A DNA stretch of 64,000 bases from JAAFHB01 sp963675995 (GTDB lineage: Bacteria; Bacteroidota; Bacteroidia; Bacteroidales; Prolixibacteraceae): positions 2,790,001 to 2,854,000 of the forward strand of contig CAXXIY010000002.1 of the NCBI GenBank assembly GCA_963675995.2, given 5' to 3'. A model generated the notes under the pieces. The model was not told where the DNA came from. It searched no databases and saw nothing but the letters and a program-made list of their open reading frames with translations. Below, piece after piece: positions 37,145-46,019 of the stretch (its first letter is position 1; the number at the start of each line of letters is the position of its first letter). The position numbers were made by a program, and so were the translations under genes.

Positions 37145-37597
37145 AGATGTTTTAATTGCAAATAAGCAATCAAACCAGAAACAAGATTATGATAAAGTCT
37201 TCAAAGCTTCTGTGTCTGAAATGTTCGATCTGACATATTCTTGAGATCATTGTTTACTTTTTCAATCAACGTTCTCTTTTTCAACATAATTTTATCATGG
37301 ATGAGCATCAGTGAGTTTTTCATATTTTTCTGGGTTTAGCAATCAGATGTATTCCGTCAATAAAAAGCTCTTCGAATGTTTTTGGACCTAATACATTTAA
37401 AAGTGCTTAAAGTTTCTGTACTGTATCAGATGAAAAAGAACCATAATAGTAATCTCCTCACTATCAGGCAAAGTAAATTTTCTATTTCCAGCCCTTTTAA
37501 CCGTCGATTTCGAGATAACGTGACCTCCCTTAACTTTGATGAATTTTTTACAAAATTCATCAAAGAAATAGAAAATTTCAGTAGTTTTATATTCCAT
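37145..37597 (-). mobile_element. IS982-family transposase remnant (internal deletion, frameshifts)
   Basis: The minus strand carries two ends of an IS982-type DDE transposase. The N-terminal part (37397-37597) reads KTTEIFYFFDEFCKKFIKV...PDSEEITIMVLFHLIQYRNFKHF, the family opening with EFC...SLSEIMTI...FHLSGYRNFKHFY. The C-terminal part (37145-37380, with frame changes) reads ELFIDGIHLIAKPRKNMK, LMLIHDKIMLKKRTLIEKVN and CQIEHFRHRSFEDF, the family end LMLRKR...IEHTRHRS. The catalytic middle is deleted. No intact terminal inverted repeats were recognised. It marks past mobile activity at the distal edge of the broken hydrolase region. Confidence 0.7.
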
Positions 37598-37795
37598 ATA
37601 ATAACTAGGTTATTCAGTTTATCTATTTGATATTTATACATTTAGAATAAAAACAAAACCTTGTTATTTTCAAAATATTTTTGCGCTTTCCTACCTCGAA
37701 CTCACGTTAAATTACAAAATGGCAGAGACGGTGATAAAGTAACCAGAGCAATTTGCAACAGAAATATTATAATAAAGAACTGCGGCATTCAGAAC

Positions 37796-37846
37796 ATGTC
37801 GTAGTTTAATGGATAAAAATAGCAATGTCCGTGGAATTACCCTGAC
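37796..37846 (+). other. tRNA remnant
   Basis: The stretch TCGTAGTTTAATGGATAAAA resembles positions 7-26 of a tRNA (U8, A9 and a D arm with AATGG), as in bacterial tRNA-Arg genes, and about 18 bases later an acceptor-like TTACCCTGACA occurs. Anticodon and T arms are deleted. The 3' side continues into the repeat shared with tRNA-Pro. Confidence 0.4.
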
Positions 37847-37876
37847 AAAATGGGAATCCAAACCCAATCAAAAAGC
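37840..37876 (+). repeat. Direct repeat copy B (match to tRNA-Pro 3' flank)
   Basis: These 37 bases match 26521-26558 at 34 of 38 aligned positions, in the same orientation, and also run into a hairpin terminator, so both tRNA end and terminator start were copied. Here the adjacent tRNA is only a remnant. Confidence 0.7.
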
Positions 37877-37903
37877 CACAAAATTGATGATTTGTGGCTT
37901 TTT
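37870..37903. terminator. Bidirectional hairpin terminator
   Basis: A perfect 13-bp stem, AAAAAGCCACAAA (37870-37882) with TTTGTGGCTTTTT (37891-37903), with an 8-base loop. T runs exist on both strands, so it can end transcription from the GH36-like gene on the minus strand (stop at 37951) as well as from the tRNA-remnant side. Confidence 0.75.
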
Positions 37904-37950
37904 AATCTAATACAGACGGAATAAAAATATTCTGAATAATAATTAATTTC

Positions 37951-40023
37951 TCAATTAATCCAGATGATTTCTGAAGCATAATTTCCACTCATACCCGTTA
38001 CTTCAAGACCTTTGTTCATAAGTTCAAGGCCTGTCATTTTTACATTTTGTTCTTTCCTGTCCTGAAAAGTTAGTACATAAGTTGCCCTTTTATCAAGCCC
38101 TCTCAACTTGATCACTTTTGAATCAGCACTACTTTCCGATGGCTTAAAAAGGAGCACAGATCCTTTGTTTAAAGAGGTATTGAAATATTCGATGCCGTCC
38201 CACTCTTTACCATTTGGTATGGGTAAAATGTGATAAACATCTGCAGGCATATCCCCAACTTTTAATCCCCTTAAGATGGGTCTTTGTTTAGTTTTGTATA
38301 AAGGCCAGTGAATCTTTACCCCTTCGATCTGATTTGGGGTATAAACACACCAATTGGTTGCCATATTAGCTCCCATAAAACCTGTCCTCAGAATATAGCT
38401 GACCCATTGTGGTGAATCATTAATTGTGTTGCCGGAAGCAGAATAGCCACCTTTATTTGGAACCTCTCCATATGGACCCAGATTCATTCCAACATCTGTT
38501 TTAATTTGCGCTGGATTAATCATAAAAGAGCAGGAATAAAATGATTCACGGTGATATTCAGGACCCCCTGAATCTTCGTTTGTAAAAACGGAGATGCGCC
38601 GTAAAGTGGTAAAATCCTTCAACAATCCTCCGTTGGCACAGTGTTCATACCGGAAGTTGGGCCGGTTAGCAATCAAATAATCAAGTATTTCAAGAAGACT
38701 TTCATGGCTCAGATAACTATATTTGGCCTCGAGCACCATATCACTTCTCCAGTAATCATAATGCCAGTTGTCGTAGCGTGTAAGCAGCGCCTTTTTCTCT
38801 TTATCCCGCCCTTCATCTGTTCCGATATCGTTCCACTCAAATGTGAAGTTCATATAGAGCGAGAGCTTTTGCTGATTTCGATGAACGATATCACCGGCAG
38901 TCATACCGTTTGGCCATTTTATCGTATCAGGTTTCCAAAAAGCATATTTTTTGAAATTCCCCTGTGTCCAGTCATTACCTGCACCATCCAGCCAGTCAAT
39001 ATCGATTTTTCCAAGTTCTGCACCCCAATCGGCGACAGGATATTTTTTATAATATTCAATCAGCTGAGATTCATTCCCGGGAATACAATATTCAATAAGT
39101 GGTTCATTTGGATTATTTTTAAGTGTAGGGGTAATCTTGTAATTCCAGAACCACCGCTTCATTTTATTGCTTCCATCGTCTGTGTTACCAACATAGGTTC
39201 CAAAGAGAACAGCCGGCACATTAAATATCTTTCCATTCCCTTTGGTTACCGACGTGGTATCCCATAAATACGATTTGTAATTAATCTTTAGGGGATCTGA
39301 TCCGGTTTTATTTTTGAAAATTCCGAAACTCCACTCATATCCAATATAAAGACCATGTTTTGAATTGATGTCAAACATCTGAAACGGCAAATAACTATTG
39401 GTCTCATAAGGAGTGCTATGATTCGCATCATTGGAAAGGAAATAGGCAATCGTTTCATTTGATCCGATGGTGTCGGTATTGATGATGGGACGATCATTTT
39501 TGTGTTTCTTCCCAAGGTACCTTCCTTTATTGAACCGCCACAAGGTTATTGTTGAATCGGCCGTAACATCAATATTGGCAGAAATAACATCGGCAGCTTT
39601 AAAAGTGATGTTTTGTCCTGAATTATTTTTGATGGAAACTGAATTTTCAACCGGTCCAACACCAGGTCGTGCTTCCCACACCGATTCCAGTGCAAGATCA
39701 GGGGTTGTAGTTGTAAAACGGAGGGTAAGTTTTGTACCATTGGATTTTTCAATGCTTGCATCTTTGTATTTCCAGTTTAACTGATGGGCAGTGCTCCCCA
39801 TTAAAACCTTTTCAGGAAATGGCATCTCCGAAAAATTCTTCATCCAGTTCCACCCGTTTATCCTGTTTCTCAGTTCGTAAATGGCAGGACGGTTGTTATG
39901 AATAGCCACAGCTATAAAAGTATCCTCCGTTTTCAATTGCCAGTTGGGCTTTGGAATCGGGTTCTTCGCACATGCGATATTAATTATGCAAAACAAAGTC
40001 AACAAAAGAGATAGCTTTTCCAT
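37951..40023 (-). CDS. GH36-like (clan GH-D) exported alpha-galactosidase candidate
   Basis: A 690-residue exported protein with signal peptide (LSLLLTLFCIINIACAK). The N-terminal ~300 residues form a beta-sandwich; the central TIM barrel shows EYCIPGNESQLIEYYKKY, GKIDIDWLDGAGNDW, NQQKLSLYMNFTFEW, the nucleophile-region strand WHYDYWRSDMVLEAKYS and FRYEHCANGGLLKDF, the last two placed like the catalytic Asp strand and the E-x-C-x-x-G-G segment of GH36/GH27. A C-terminal beta domain ends the protein. The family assignment rests on this order of motifs and is moderately sure; the sugar released (galactose, rhamnose-like or other) is not. Its start is 10 bases after the GH29 gene stop, so the two are one operon. 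Confidence 0.75.
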   Translation of the reverse strand: MEKLSLLLTLFCIINIACAKNPIPKPNWQLKTEDTFIAVAIHNNRPAIYELRNRINGWNWMKNFSEMPFPEKVLMGSTAHQLNWKYKDASIEKSNGTKLTLRFTTTTPDLALESVWEARPGVGPVENSVSIKNNSGQNITFKAADVISANIDVTADSTITLWRFNKGRYLGKKHKNDRPIINTDTIGSNETIAYFLSNDANHSTPYETNSYLPFQMFDINSKHGLYIGYEWSFGIFKNKTGSDPLKINYKSYLWDTTSVTKGNGKIFNVPAVLFGTYVGNTDDGSNKMKRWFWNYKITPTLKNNPNEPLIEYCIPGNESQLIEYYKKYPVADWGAELGKIDIDWLDGAGNDWTQGNFKKYAFWKPDTIKWPNGMTAGDIVHRNQQKLSLYMNFTFEWNDIGTDEGRDKEKKALLTRYDNWHYDYWRSDMVLEAKYSYLSHESLLEILDYLIANRPNFRYEHCANGGLLKDFTTLRRISVFTNEDSGGPEYHRESFYSCSFMINPAQIKTDVGMNLGPYGEVPNKGGYSASGNTINDSPQWVSYILRTGFMGANMATNWCVYTPNQIEGVKIHWPLYKTKQRPILRGLKVGDMPADVYHILPIPNGKEWDGIEYFNTSLNKGSVLLFKPSESSADSKVIKLRGLDKRATYVLTFQDRKEQNVKMTGLELMNKGLEVTGMSGNYASEIIWIN

Positions 40024-40033
40024 TTGAGTTTTT

Positions 40034-41587
40034 CTATTTAGTTCTGTTCATATAGAGTCCGAAAGATGAAAGCGTTGGATTTAAACGCGATTTCAAAATA
40101 CGTAATCTTACCTGACCGGTTGTCACTGTTTCAAACCGGATAAGGCGTTTATAGCCTACTGTAGTCCCCTCTGCAAGTTTTTGCCATACTCCGTTGACCC
40201 ATCCCTCAAGAATAAAGGACTCGATCCGTTGACCTTTCGCAATGTTTTCCTGCAGCAATAAAACATTAAATGTTTGTGAACCCTTTAATTTAAGATCCAA
40301 AGTAGCGGCATCTTGTCCTTCAGCTGCAGACCACCATGTTTTATTGTCGTTGTCGATGCAAAAATCAGCTTTGTGTTTTCCTAAGTGGGAATCAGATGTA
40401 ATTTTTGAGCCTTTTAAATAGTTGACGCTAAAAATATCATCGACTGCCTTTTTCAAAAGCCTCAGGTTTTGAACATCATTTTCGTGCAATAAGCCACGCC
40501 TGTCAGGAGGTATATTCAACAGCAATAAAGAGTTTCGTCCCACGCTACTGAAATAAATATCAAGCAATTTCTCAGGCGACTTTACCCGATCATCATCCTT
40601 TGGGTGATAAAACCATCCCGGGCGGATCGAAACATCAACCTCAGAAGGGTACCAGATTAAACCCTTTGCCTTGGCAATTACCGAACGACTTCCCAAATCT
40701 GCACCCATCATACCACCTTCAAGAACAAAGGCGCCGTCACCAGCTTTTTGCTGCGAACTGGCGGATATTTCGGCCAGGTTTTTTTCAGAGACAGGGACAA
40801 CACTCCATTCTGTTTCGCGACCATATCCGCTTTCAGTCCCCACCCATCTGATATCGGGACCCATTACGGCAATTACCGCATTAGGTTGTATATTGCGAAT
40901 GACCGAATAGTAAGAGGGCCAATCGTAAACCTGTTTTTTTCCATTGGGACCTTCCCCACACGCTCCATCGAACCAGACTTCCGCAATATTACCATAATTG
41001 GTGAGCAGTTCTGTGAGCTGATTTTTGAAATATTGGTTATAGACAGGTGAATTGCCATACGATTTTTCGTGTCGGTCCCATGGTGAGAGGTACACGCCAA
41101 ACTTAATCCCAAGCTCTTTACATGCATCAGAAACATCTTTTACCACATCGCCGTTTCCCATTTTGTAAGGAGAGTTTTTAACGCTGTGTTCCGTAAATTT
41201 ACTGGGCCATAAGCAAAACCCATCATGATGCTTACAGGTTAAGATAACCAGTTTTATTCCGGCATCTTTAACCGTTTTAACCCATTGCTTCGCATCAAGA
41301 TTGGTCGGATTAAAAACCGATGGATTTTCTTTACCATCGCCCCATTCACGATCGGTAAAGGTATTTACAGTGAAATGAAAAAAGGCGGTAAACTCCATCT
41401 CCTGCCATGTTAACTGTCGTGGTGAGGGTGTTACATTTGCCGCAAGTGCCACAATTTGTGATTCAGAAGCTCCTTCCGGTATTATTGCCGTATTGTAGGT
41501 GGCATTCACTTTAGATGTCATTTTACAACCCGTTAAAACCACAGCAACTGCAAACAATAGAAGGCAGAATAGTTTTGCTTTTATCAT
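40034..41587 (-). CDS. GH29 alpha-L-fucosidase with C-terminal carbohydrate-binding domain, lipoprotein
   Basis: A 517-residue lipoprotein (LLLFAVAVVLTGCKMTSK, lipobox Cys at 21). The TIM barrel has the GH29 hallmarks: FHFTVNTFTDREWGDG, AGIKLVILTCKHHDGFCLW (paired His that hold fucose), SPYKMGNGDVVKDV, GIKFGVYLSPWDRHE and the nucleophile Asp in EVWFDGACGEG (~residue 205). RPGWFYHP and NSLLLLNIPPDRRG follow. The last ~130 residues (DFCIDNDNKTWWSAAEGQDA... to the end) form an F5/8-type-C (discoidin) module. This is a GH29 layout that removes terminal L-fucose; linkage specificity cannot be read. First gene of a two-gene operon with the GH36-like enzyme. Confidence 0.92.
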   Translation of the reverse strand: MIKAKLFCLLLFAVAVVLTGCKMTSKVNATYNTAIIPEGASESQIVALAANVTPSPRQLTWQEMEFTAFFHFTVNTFTDREWGDGKENPSVFNPTNLDAKQWVKTVKDAGIKLVILTCKHHDGFCLWPSKFTEHSVKNSPYKMGNGDVVKDVSDACKELGIKFGVYLSPWDRHEKSYGNSPVYNQYFKNQLTELLTNYGNIAEVWFDGACGEGPNGKKQVYDWPSYYSVIRNIQPNAVIAVMGPDIRWVGTESGYGRETEWSVVPVSEKNLAEISASSQQKAGDGAFVLEGGMMGADLGSRSVIAKAKGLIWYPSEVDVSIRPGWFYHPKDDDRVKSPEKLLDIYFSSVGRNSLLLLNIPPDRRGLLHENDVQNLRLLKKAVDDIFSVNYLKGSKITSDSHLGKHKADFCIDNDNKTWWSAAEGQDAATLDLKLKGSQTFNVLLLQENIAKGQRIESFILEGWVNGVWQKLAEGTTVGYKRLIRFETVTTGQVRLRILKSRLNPTLSSFGLYMNRTK

Positions 41588-41929
41588 GTTGATTAATTGT
41601 CAGATTATGTTTTATACTTTAATCAAAAATAGGTTGTTTTATTCGAATCAGAAAATATTTGGTTGATTTCTTTTGAAAAGAATAAGGACCACTAAAGTAT
41701 TCTCAACTATATCGTAGGCGATCGCATATCAGCGGAGTGATGACCCACTATTTCGGTGAGTGTACACCTATCAGAGGTGCGTGATCGAACCAATTTCGTG
41801 CGAATGCCGTAAAGGAGACAAGCCAATGTCCCAAATCCCGGTGTGCCTTTGCGTGTTCTCTGTGATTATATCTTTCTGATAACCTAAATGGTTATTAACA
41901 CCACTTAATAACCAGGTTTACACATTCAA
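41588..41929. other. 342-base region without a gene
   Basis: Between the fucosidase start and the ABC transporter stop, both on the minus strand. It would contain the fucosidase promoter. GC-richer than its surroundings around 41710-41870, with a CCTTTGCGTGTTCTCTGTG run near 41850 of a kind often found between genes in environmental Bacteroidota. No protein or RNA supported. Confidence 0.4.
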
Positions 41930-43693
41930 TTAACTCTCCCTTTTCCCGTGAAGAAGGAGGTTTACAGCATCGTCGAGGGAGCCGGCACGGAGTATCTCGC
42001 CTGAGTTTACAAAAAAGATCTCATCGGCATTTTCGATCGTGTTCAGTCGATGTGCAATAATGACGCGTGTGGTGGTAGATGGCAGTTTTTGAAGAATACT
42101 TTCAAGCAATTGTTCGGTAATGGTGTCGATATTGGCTGTTGCTTCGTCGAGAATAAGAAGTTCAGGTTTCCGGAGTACCGATCGCATAAAGGCAATCAGC
42201 TGCTTTTGACCCAGACTGATCCCATCACCTGTAGTTTGAACTTTCGTGTCGAGTCCTTCGTCGAATCGACCCAGCAGGCTCTCAAGACCCGATTCCTTAA
42301 TTACAATGGTCAGCTGTTCATTTGACAAATTTTGATATTCACAGTTTCCATAGAGCAGATTATCGCGCACAGTACCTGTAAATAAAAAAGGCTCCTGCAG
42401 GATAAATCCGATTTTACCTGTCCGTTCATCGGGCTGATACGACCGGATATCCTTCCCATCAAGGAGAACCGATCCTTTTGTAGCATCGTACAATCGGGCA
42501 ATCAATGAGGCCGTTGTAGTTTTTCCTCCCCCGGTAGGGCCAACAAATGCATAGGTTTTCCCCCTTTCCAGATCAAAACTGACGTGGTGCAGCACCTCTT
42601 TGCCATTGGGATATTTGAAAGACACATCACGGAATGACAGATAATAAGGAGAAGTGGCAACCGTTGCATCCTCAATAACAGTTAGGTTAGTTTCCAATGA
42701 AAGTATTTGTGAAATACGGTCCCATCCTGCCATGGCGATCTGGAAACTGGCCCAAAGTCCCGCTAACTGCCTCAACGGATGATAAAAGCTGTTCACATAG
42801 GCCAGAAATCCAATTAGTAATCCAATGGTGAATTTGCCGGATATAACCAGGTAGATACCAAAAGAAAGAACGATGAGCTGTCCAATATTGGAGGAAACGC
42901 CATATACGGGGGTGAATATGTTATTGGCCAATCCGGCACTAACCGAAGTCGCATAGTTTTTTTGATTCACCTCATTAAATCGTTTACGGAAGTAATCTCG
43001 GCGGTTAAAAGCAATGATAACCTTGAAGTTATTCAGGCTCTCCTGAATTTCGGCGCTCAGACTGCCTAAACTTTTTAGATTAATTGCATTTTTTCGCTTT
43101 ACCCAAGGTGAAATTGACCTCGTAAAAAGCCAAATGATTAAAGCAGGTAAAAGTGCAGCGGCACCTAATTCCGGATTGATACTTAACAGAAATATTCCGG
43201 CTCCCAGCATTGTAAAAATGCTGCTGATAAATTGCATAAGGGACTGGGAAAAAAACAGATTTAGCTTATCGGTATCATTATTGATGCGTGAAATCAGATC
43301 TCCTGCCTTGTTTTGATTAAAAAAGTCAACCGGAAGCTCCTCGAGTTTATTAAATACTGCATTGCGCAAACTAAACAACATCCGCTGCCCAACTCCCCCC
43401 ATTAAGATCATTTGGAGATAATTGGTCACAAATGCGACCATGTAAATACAGAGTAAAAACCCTGAAATCATGATTACTCCCTTGAATTGTTTCGATTGTA
43501 TATAGGTATCGATGGTATGTCCGATCAGGAAGGGTCCCAGCAAACTCAAACCTGCATTGATAAAAATAATGATCATTGCAATGAAGATCGTACGCTTCTC
43601 TTCATGAATCAGATCGAGCAGCTTCTTAAGAGCCACAAACGTCGATTTCTTTTGATTGGTTGTATTGAGGTCTTGACTAAGGTTATAATTCAT
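41930..43693 (-). CDS. Heterodimeric ABC exporter subunit with canonical Walker B
   Basis: An ABC exporter half-transporter: six-helix type-I exporter membrane domain (~residues 35-330; IFIAMIIIFINAGLSLLGPFLIGHTID first) followed by the nucleotide-binding domain with Walker A GPTGGGKTT, Q-loop FILQEPFLF, Walker B LLILDEATANIDT (catalytic Glu present) and H-loop IIAHRLNTI. The ABC signature is ISLGQKQL instead of LSGGQ. The start is taken at ATG 43693 (MNYNLSQDLN, 587 residues), which overlaps the partner's stop by 11 bases; the frame could begin at 43732, but that would overlap much more. Cargo is unknown; drugs, lipids or peptides are typical. Confidence 0.9.
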   Translation of the reverse strand: MNYNLSQDLNTTNQKKSTFVALKKLLDLIHEEKRTIFIAMIIIFINAGLSLLGPFLIGHTIDTYIQSKQFKGVIMISGFLLCIYMVAFVTNYLQMILMGGVGQRMLFSLRNAVFNKLEELPVDFFNQNKAGDLISRINNDTDKLNLFFSQSLMQFISSIFTMLGAGIFLLSINPELGAAALLPALIIWLFTRSISPWVKRKNAINLKSLGSLSAEIQESLNNFKVIIAFNRRDYFRKRFNEVNQKNYATSVSAGLANNIFTPVYGVSSNIGQLIVLSFGIYLVISGKFTIGLLIGFLAYVNSFYHPLRQLAGLWASFQIAMAGWDRISQILSLETNLTVIEDATVATSPYYLSFRDVSFKYPNGKEVLHHVSFDLERGKTYAFVGPTGGGKTTTASLIARLYDATKGSVLLDGKDIRSYQPDERTGKIGFILQEPFLFTGTVRDNLLYGNCEYQNLSNEQLTIVIKESGLESLLGRFDEGLDTKVQTTGDGISLGQKQLIAFMRSVLRKPELLILDEATANIDTITEQLLESILQKLPSTTTRVIIAHRLNTIENADEIFFVNSGEILRAGSLDDAVNLLLHGKRES

Positions 43694-45431
43694 AATGACT
43701 TGTGCTTCTTTGTGAATTGTAGATCTGAACATATTCAGTACAGGATTCCATTAATTCCTTATGTGTTCCTGTGGCGATCACTTCCCCTTCCATCAACAAA
43801 ATAATCTGTTCATACAGCTTTATGGAGGCTACTTTTTGAGTGACCGAAACCAAAGTCAGGTCCGGATAATTAATTTCCAGATTGGATAGGATTTTTTTCT
43901 CAGTTTGCCGATCCACACGTGCAGTAAAATCGTCGAGTAACAGAATTTTCGGATTAATGGCAAGTGCACGCGCAAGCATAATTCGTTGCTTTTGTCCTCC
44001 TGAAAGGCTGGTTCCCCTTTCCGAGACAATAGTGTCGAGATGATCAGGAAGCAAGTCGATAAACTCCTTCAGTTCGGCAGTACGTATCGCTTTTTCGAGC
44101 GATTCATCGGTAACGTTATCACTAAATGCTATATTTTCACGTAGGCTCATGTTAAAAATCACACTGTCCTGAAGTACGAAACCCACCTGGCTCCGGAATG
44201 ATTCCTTTTCGTAACTTTCGATACTTATTCCATCAAAAAGGATGGAACCATTATCTGGCTTTACCAGATCTGTAAGTAAATTAAGCAATTGACTCTTCCC
44301 TGCAGCAGTAGGACCGATAATTGCAACTTTAGTTCCCCCTTTTACAGAAAATGAAATATCCTTTAGAATTGGTTTTTCATCATACGAAAGTGAAACATTA
44401 CGAAGTTCAAAATTCCCCAAGAGTGCTACTTTTAGGGTTCCGGTATCCACAGGATCGGGGGCTTCCAAAACTTCATAGATACGTTGGTAGGAAGCCGTTG
44501 CATGGGCGATCATGTTACTCATAAATCCGATCATGATAATCGGGAAAATCAACAAGGCTAAATAACTATTGAATGCAGCAAAATCACCAAGCGACATGCT
44601 CCCTGTAATCACAAAATGACCTCCAAGCATCAAAATGGTTAACATCCCTATGTTGGATACAAATGTTACAATGGGAATCAAAGCCGCAAAAAGCCGCAAA
44701 ATGGCGAGTCCAAGGTTACGCGCTTCCGTGTTAGCCGATAGAAACTTATGATATTCGGATTGTTGAGAATTGATCACCCGAATTATGGCAGAACCCAGAA
44801 TGCTTTCATTGATTACCTTATTGAGCCAGTCAATCACTTCGCGACTTCTTCTGAACAGACTTTTGGCATTCTTAAGTACCATAAAAAAGGTTCCGCCTAT
44901 CACAGGGATGATGGCAATTATTGGTACAGCCAGTTTGTAATTGATCATGACTAACAACACGCAGGTACCGATAATCATAAAGAGCGACGAAAAAATCGTG
45001 ACAACAACCGTCGATACAAACATCTTAATCGAATCGATATCGGATGTTAGGTTTGTTAAAAGCCTGGATGGATTGGTTTTTAAAATGTAAGAATAACTCT
45101 GCCCCGAGATCTTGTTTGAAAGGCGGGTGCGCAAATCCCGGGCTACTTTTTCGGAAGCGTAGGTTTGTAAAATACTCTGCAGATAAGTAAAAAAGAAGAT
45201 CACCAACGAGGCACTTAAGAACTCCAGAACCACAGTTTTGAGTACGAACCCCCCGGCAGTGAAGGCATCGATGCCCCGGGCAATGATTTTGGGCAGTAAT
45301 AAATTTACGCCATTACTCAAAAGAGCAAATATCACAAGGAATGAAACCATTCCTGAATAGGGTTTCAACAAACTAAATACACTGGGTTTGGAAACCGTTC
45401 CTGTTATTTTTTGATCTTTCCGAAAAGCCAT
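43683..45431 (-). CDS. Heterodimeric ABC exporter subunit with degenerate ATP site
   Basis: A 582-residue half-transporter, first of the overlapping pair. Its membrane domain covers ~20-320 (SFLVIFALLSNGVNLLLPKIIARGID is the first helix pair). The nucleotide-binding domain has Walker A GPTAAGKSQ, Q-loop FVLQDSVIF and a perfect signature LSGGQKQRIMLARAL, but Walker B is LLLDDFTARVD, with Asp in place of the catalytic Glu, and the H-loop His is replaced by Gln (SVTQKVASI). This is the complement of the partner, which has normal Walker B and H-loop but an altered signature. Such reciprocal changes define heterodimeric exporters of the TM287/288 and BmrCD type, with one active and one degenerate ATP site. 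Confidence 0.9.
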   Translation of the reverse strand: MAFRKDQKITGTVSKPSVFSLLKPYSGMVSFLVIFALLSNGVNLLLPKIIARGIDAFTAGGFVLKTVVLEFLSASLVIFFFTYLQSILQTYASEKVARDLRTRLSNKISGQSYSYILKTNPSRLLTNLTSDIDSIKMFVSTVVVTIFSSLFMIIGTCVLLVMINYKLAVPIIAIIPVIGGTFFMVLKNAKSLFRRSREVIDWLNKVINESILGSAIIRVINSQQSEYHKFLSANTEARNLGLAILRLFAALIPIVTFVSNIGMLTILMLGGHFVITGSMSLGDFAAFNSYLALLIFPIIMIGFMSNMIAHATASYQRIYEVLEAPDPVDTGTLKVALLGNFELRNVSLSYDEKPILKDISFSVKGGTKVAIIGPTAAGKSQLLNLLTDLVKPDNGSILFDGISIESYEKESFRSQVGFVLQDSVIFNMSLRENIAFSDNVTDESLEKAIRTAELKEFIDLLPDHLDTIVSERGTSLSGGQKQRIMLARALAINPKILLLDDFTARVDRQTEKKILSNLEINYPDLTLVSVTQKVASIKLYEQIILLMEGEVIATGTHKELMESCTEYVQIYNSQRSTSHYEL

Positions 45432-45564
45432 GCTTTAACTTAAGGTAAAATACTTACTACAATAAAAAAGCAAAAGTGTTCAAAATTCCGACGTAAATAT
45501 ACCTTTGTATTTACTATGCTAACTGATTAATGGATACATTCCTGGAAAATAATGATTCTCAATT

Positions 45565-45720
45565 ATTGAACTGTTGAAGAACGGTCCGAAGGAAGCCTAC
45601 CATACTTTGAATGATGCTCTCGGTCCAAAAATACATGCTTTTTCATTATCCTAACTGAAAAAAAGTTCGGATACTGAAGAATTACTTCAGGAAGTTTTTC
45701 TGAAACTTTGGGAAACAGGT
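45565..45720 (+). pseudogene. ECF sigma factor fragment (region 2)
   Basis: In one frame the sequence reads IELLKNGPKEAYHTLNDALG, PKIHAFSLS, TAA at 45652, then LKKSSDTEELLQEVFLKLWE. This is the start of an ECF sigma factor (region 2, with EELLQEVFLKLWE). Region 4 and the true start are missing. Upstream is ~130 bases of AT-rich sequence after the ABC gene start. In intact Bacteroidota loci such a gene is followed by a FecR-like anti-sigma factor and SusC/SusD; here 300 bases of undecipherable sequence and a SusD fragment follow. Confidence 0.55.
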
Positions 45721-46019
45721 GAAAGTCCGATTTTAAATTGGCTATTTCTGTCGTTTATGCGAAACAGCAGGATCTTTACGATGGACTTGTATTGGATGTT
45801 GTATTTTTGACAGAAGGCGGTGATCACTCCAATTTGATTGAATAAAAATCGTGACTCTAATGGAAATGAGGATTTTGCAGATACATTAATCGTACCTGCA
45901 CGACGAATGTCTGGTAAAGTTTGTGTATAATCATAACACATTACAATAGTATTTACTCATATCGATAAAGTACAATTTGATCGTATCAGCGCTGAGGATA
46001 AATTAAAAGGAAAACTTAT

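Noticed and set aside
38641..39267. 208-codon plus-strand open frame
   Set aside because: It lies antisense inside the GH36-like gene, whose protein has clear motifs and a signal peptide; the plus-strand product has no recognisable domain.
41840..41875. Possible short tandem repeat with TTTGCGTG and CTCTGTG
   Set aside because: Only one partial unit is present, too little to call an array or CRISPR.
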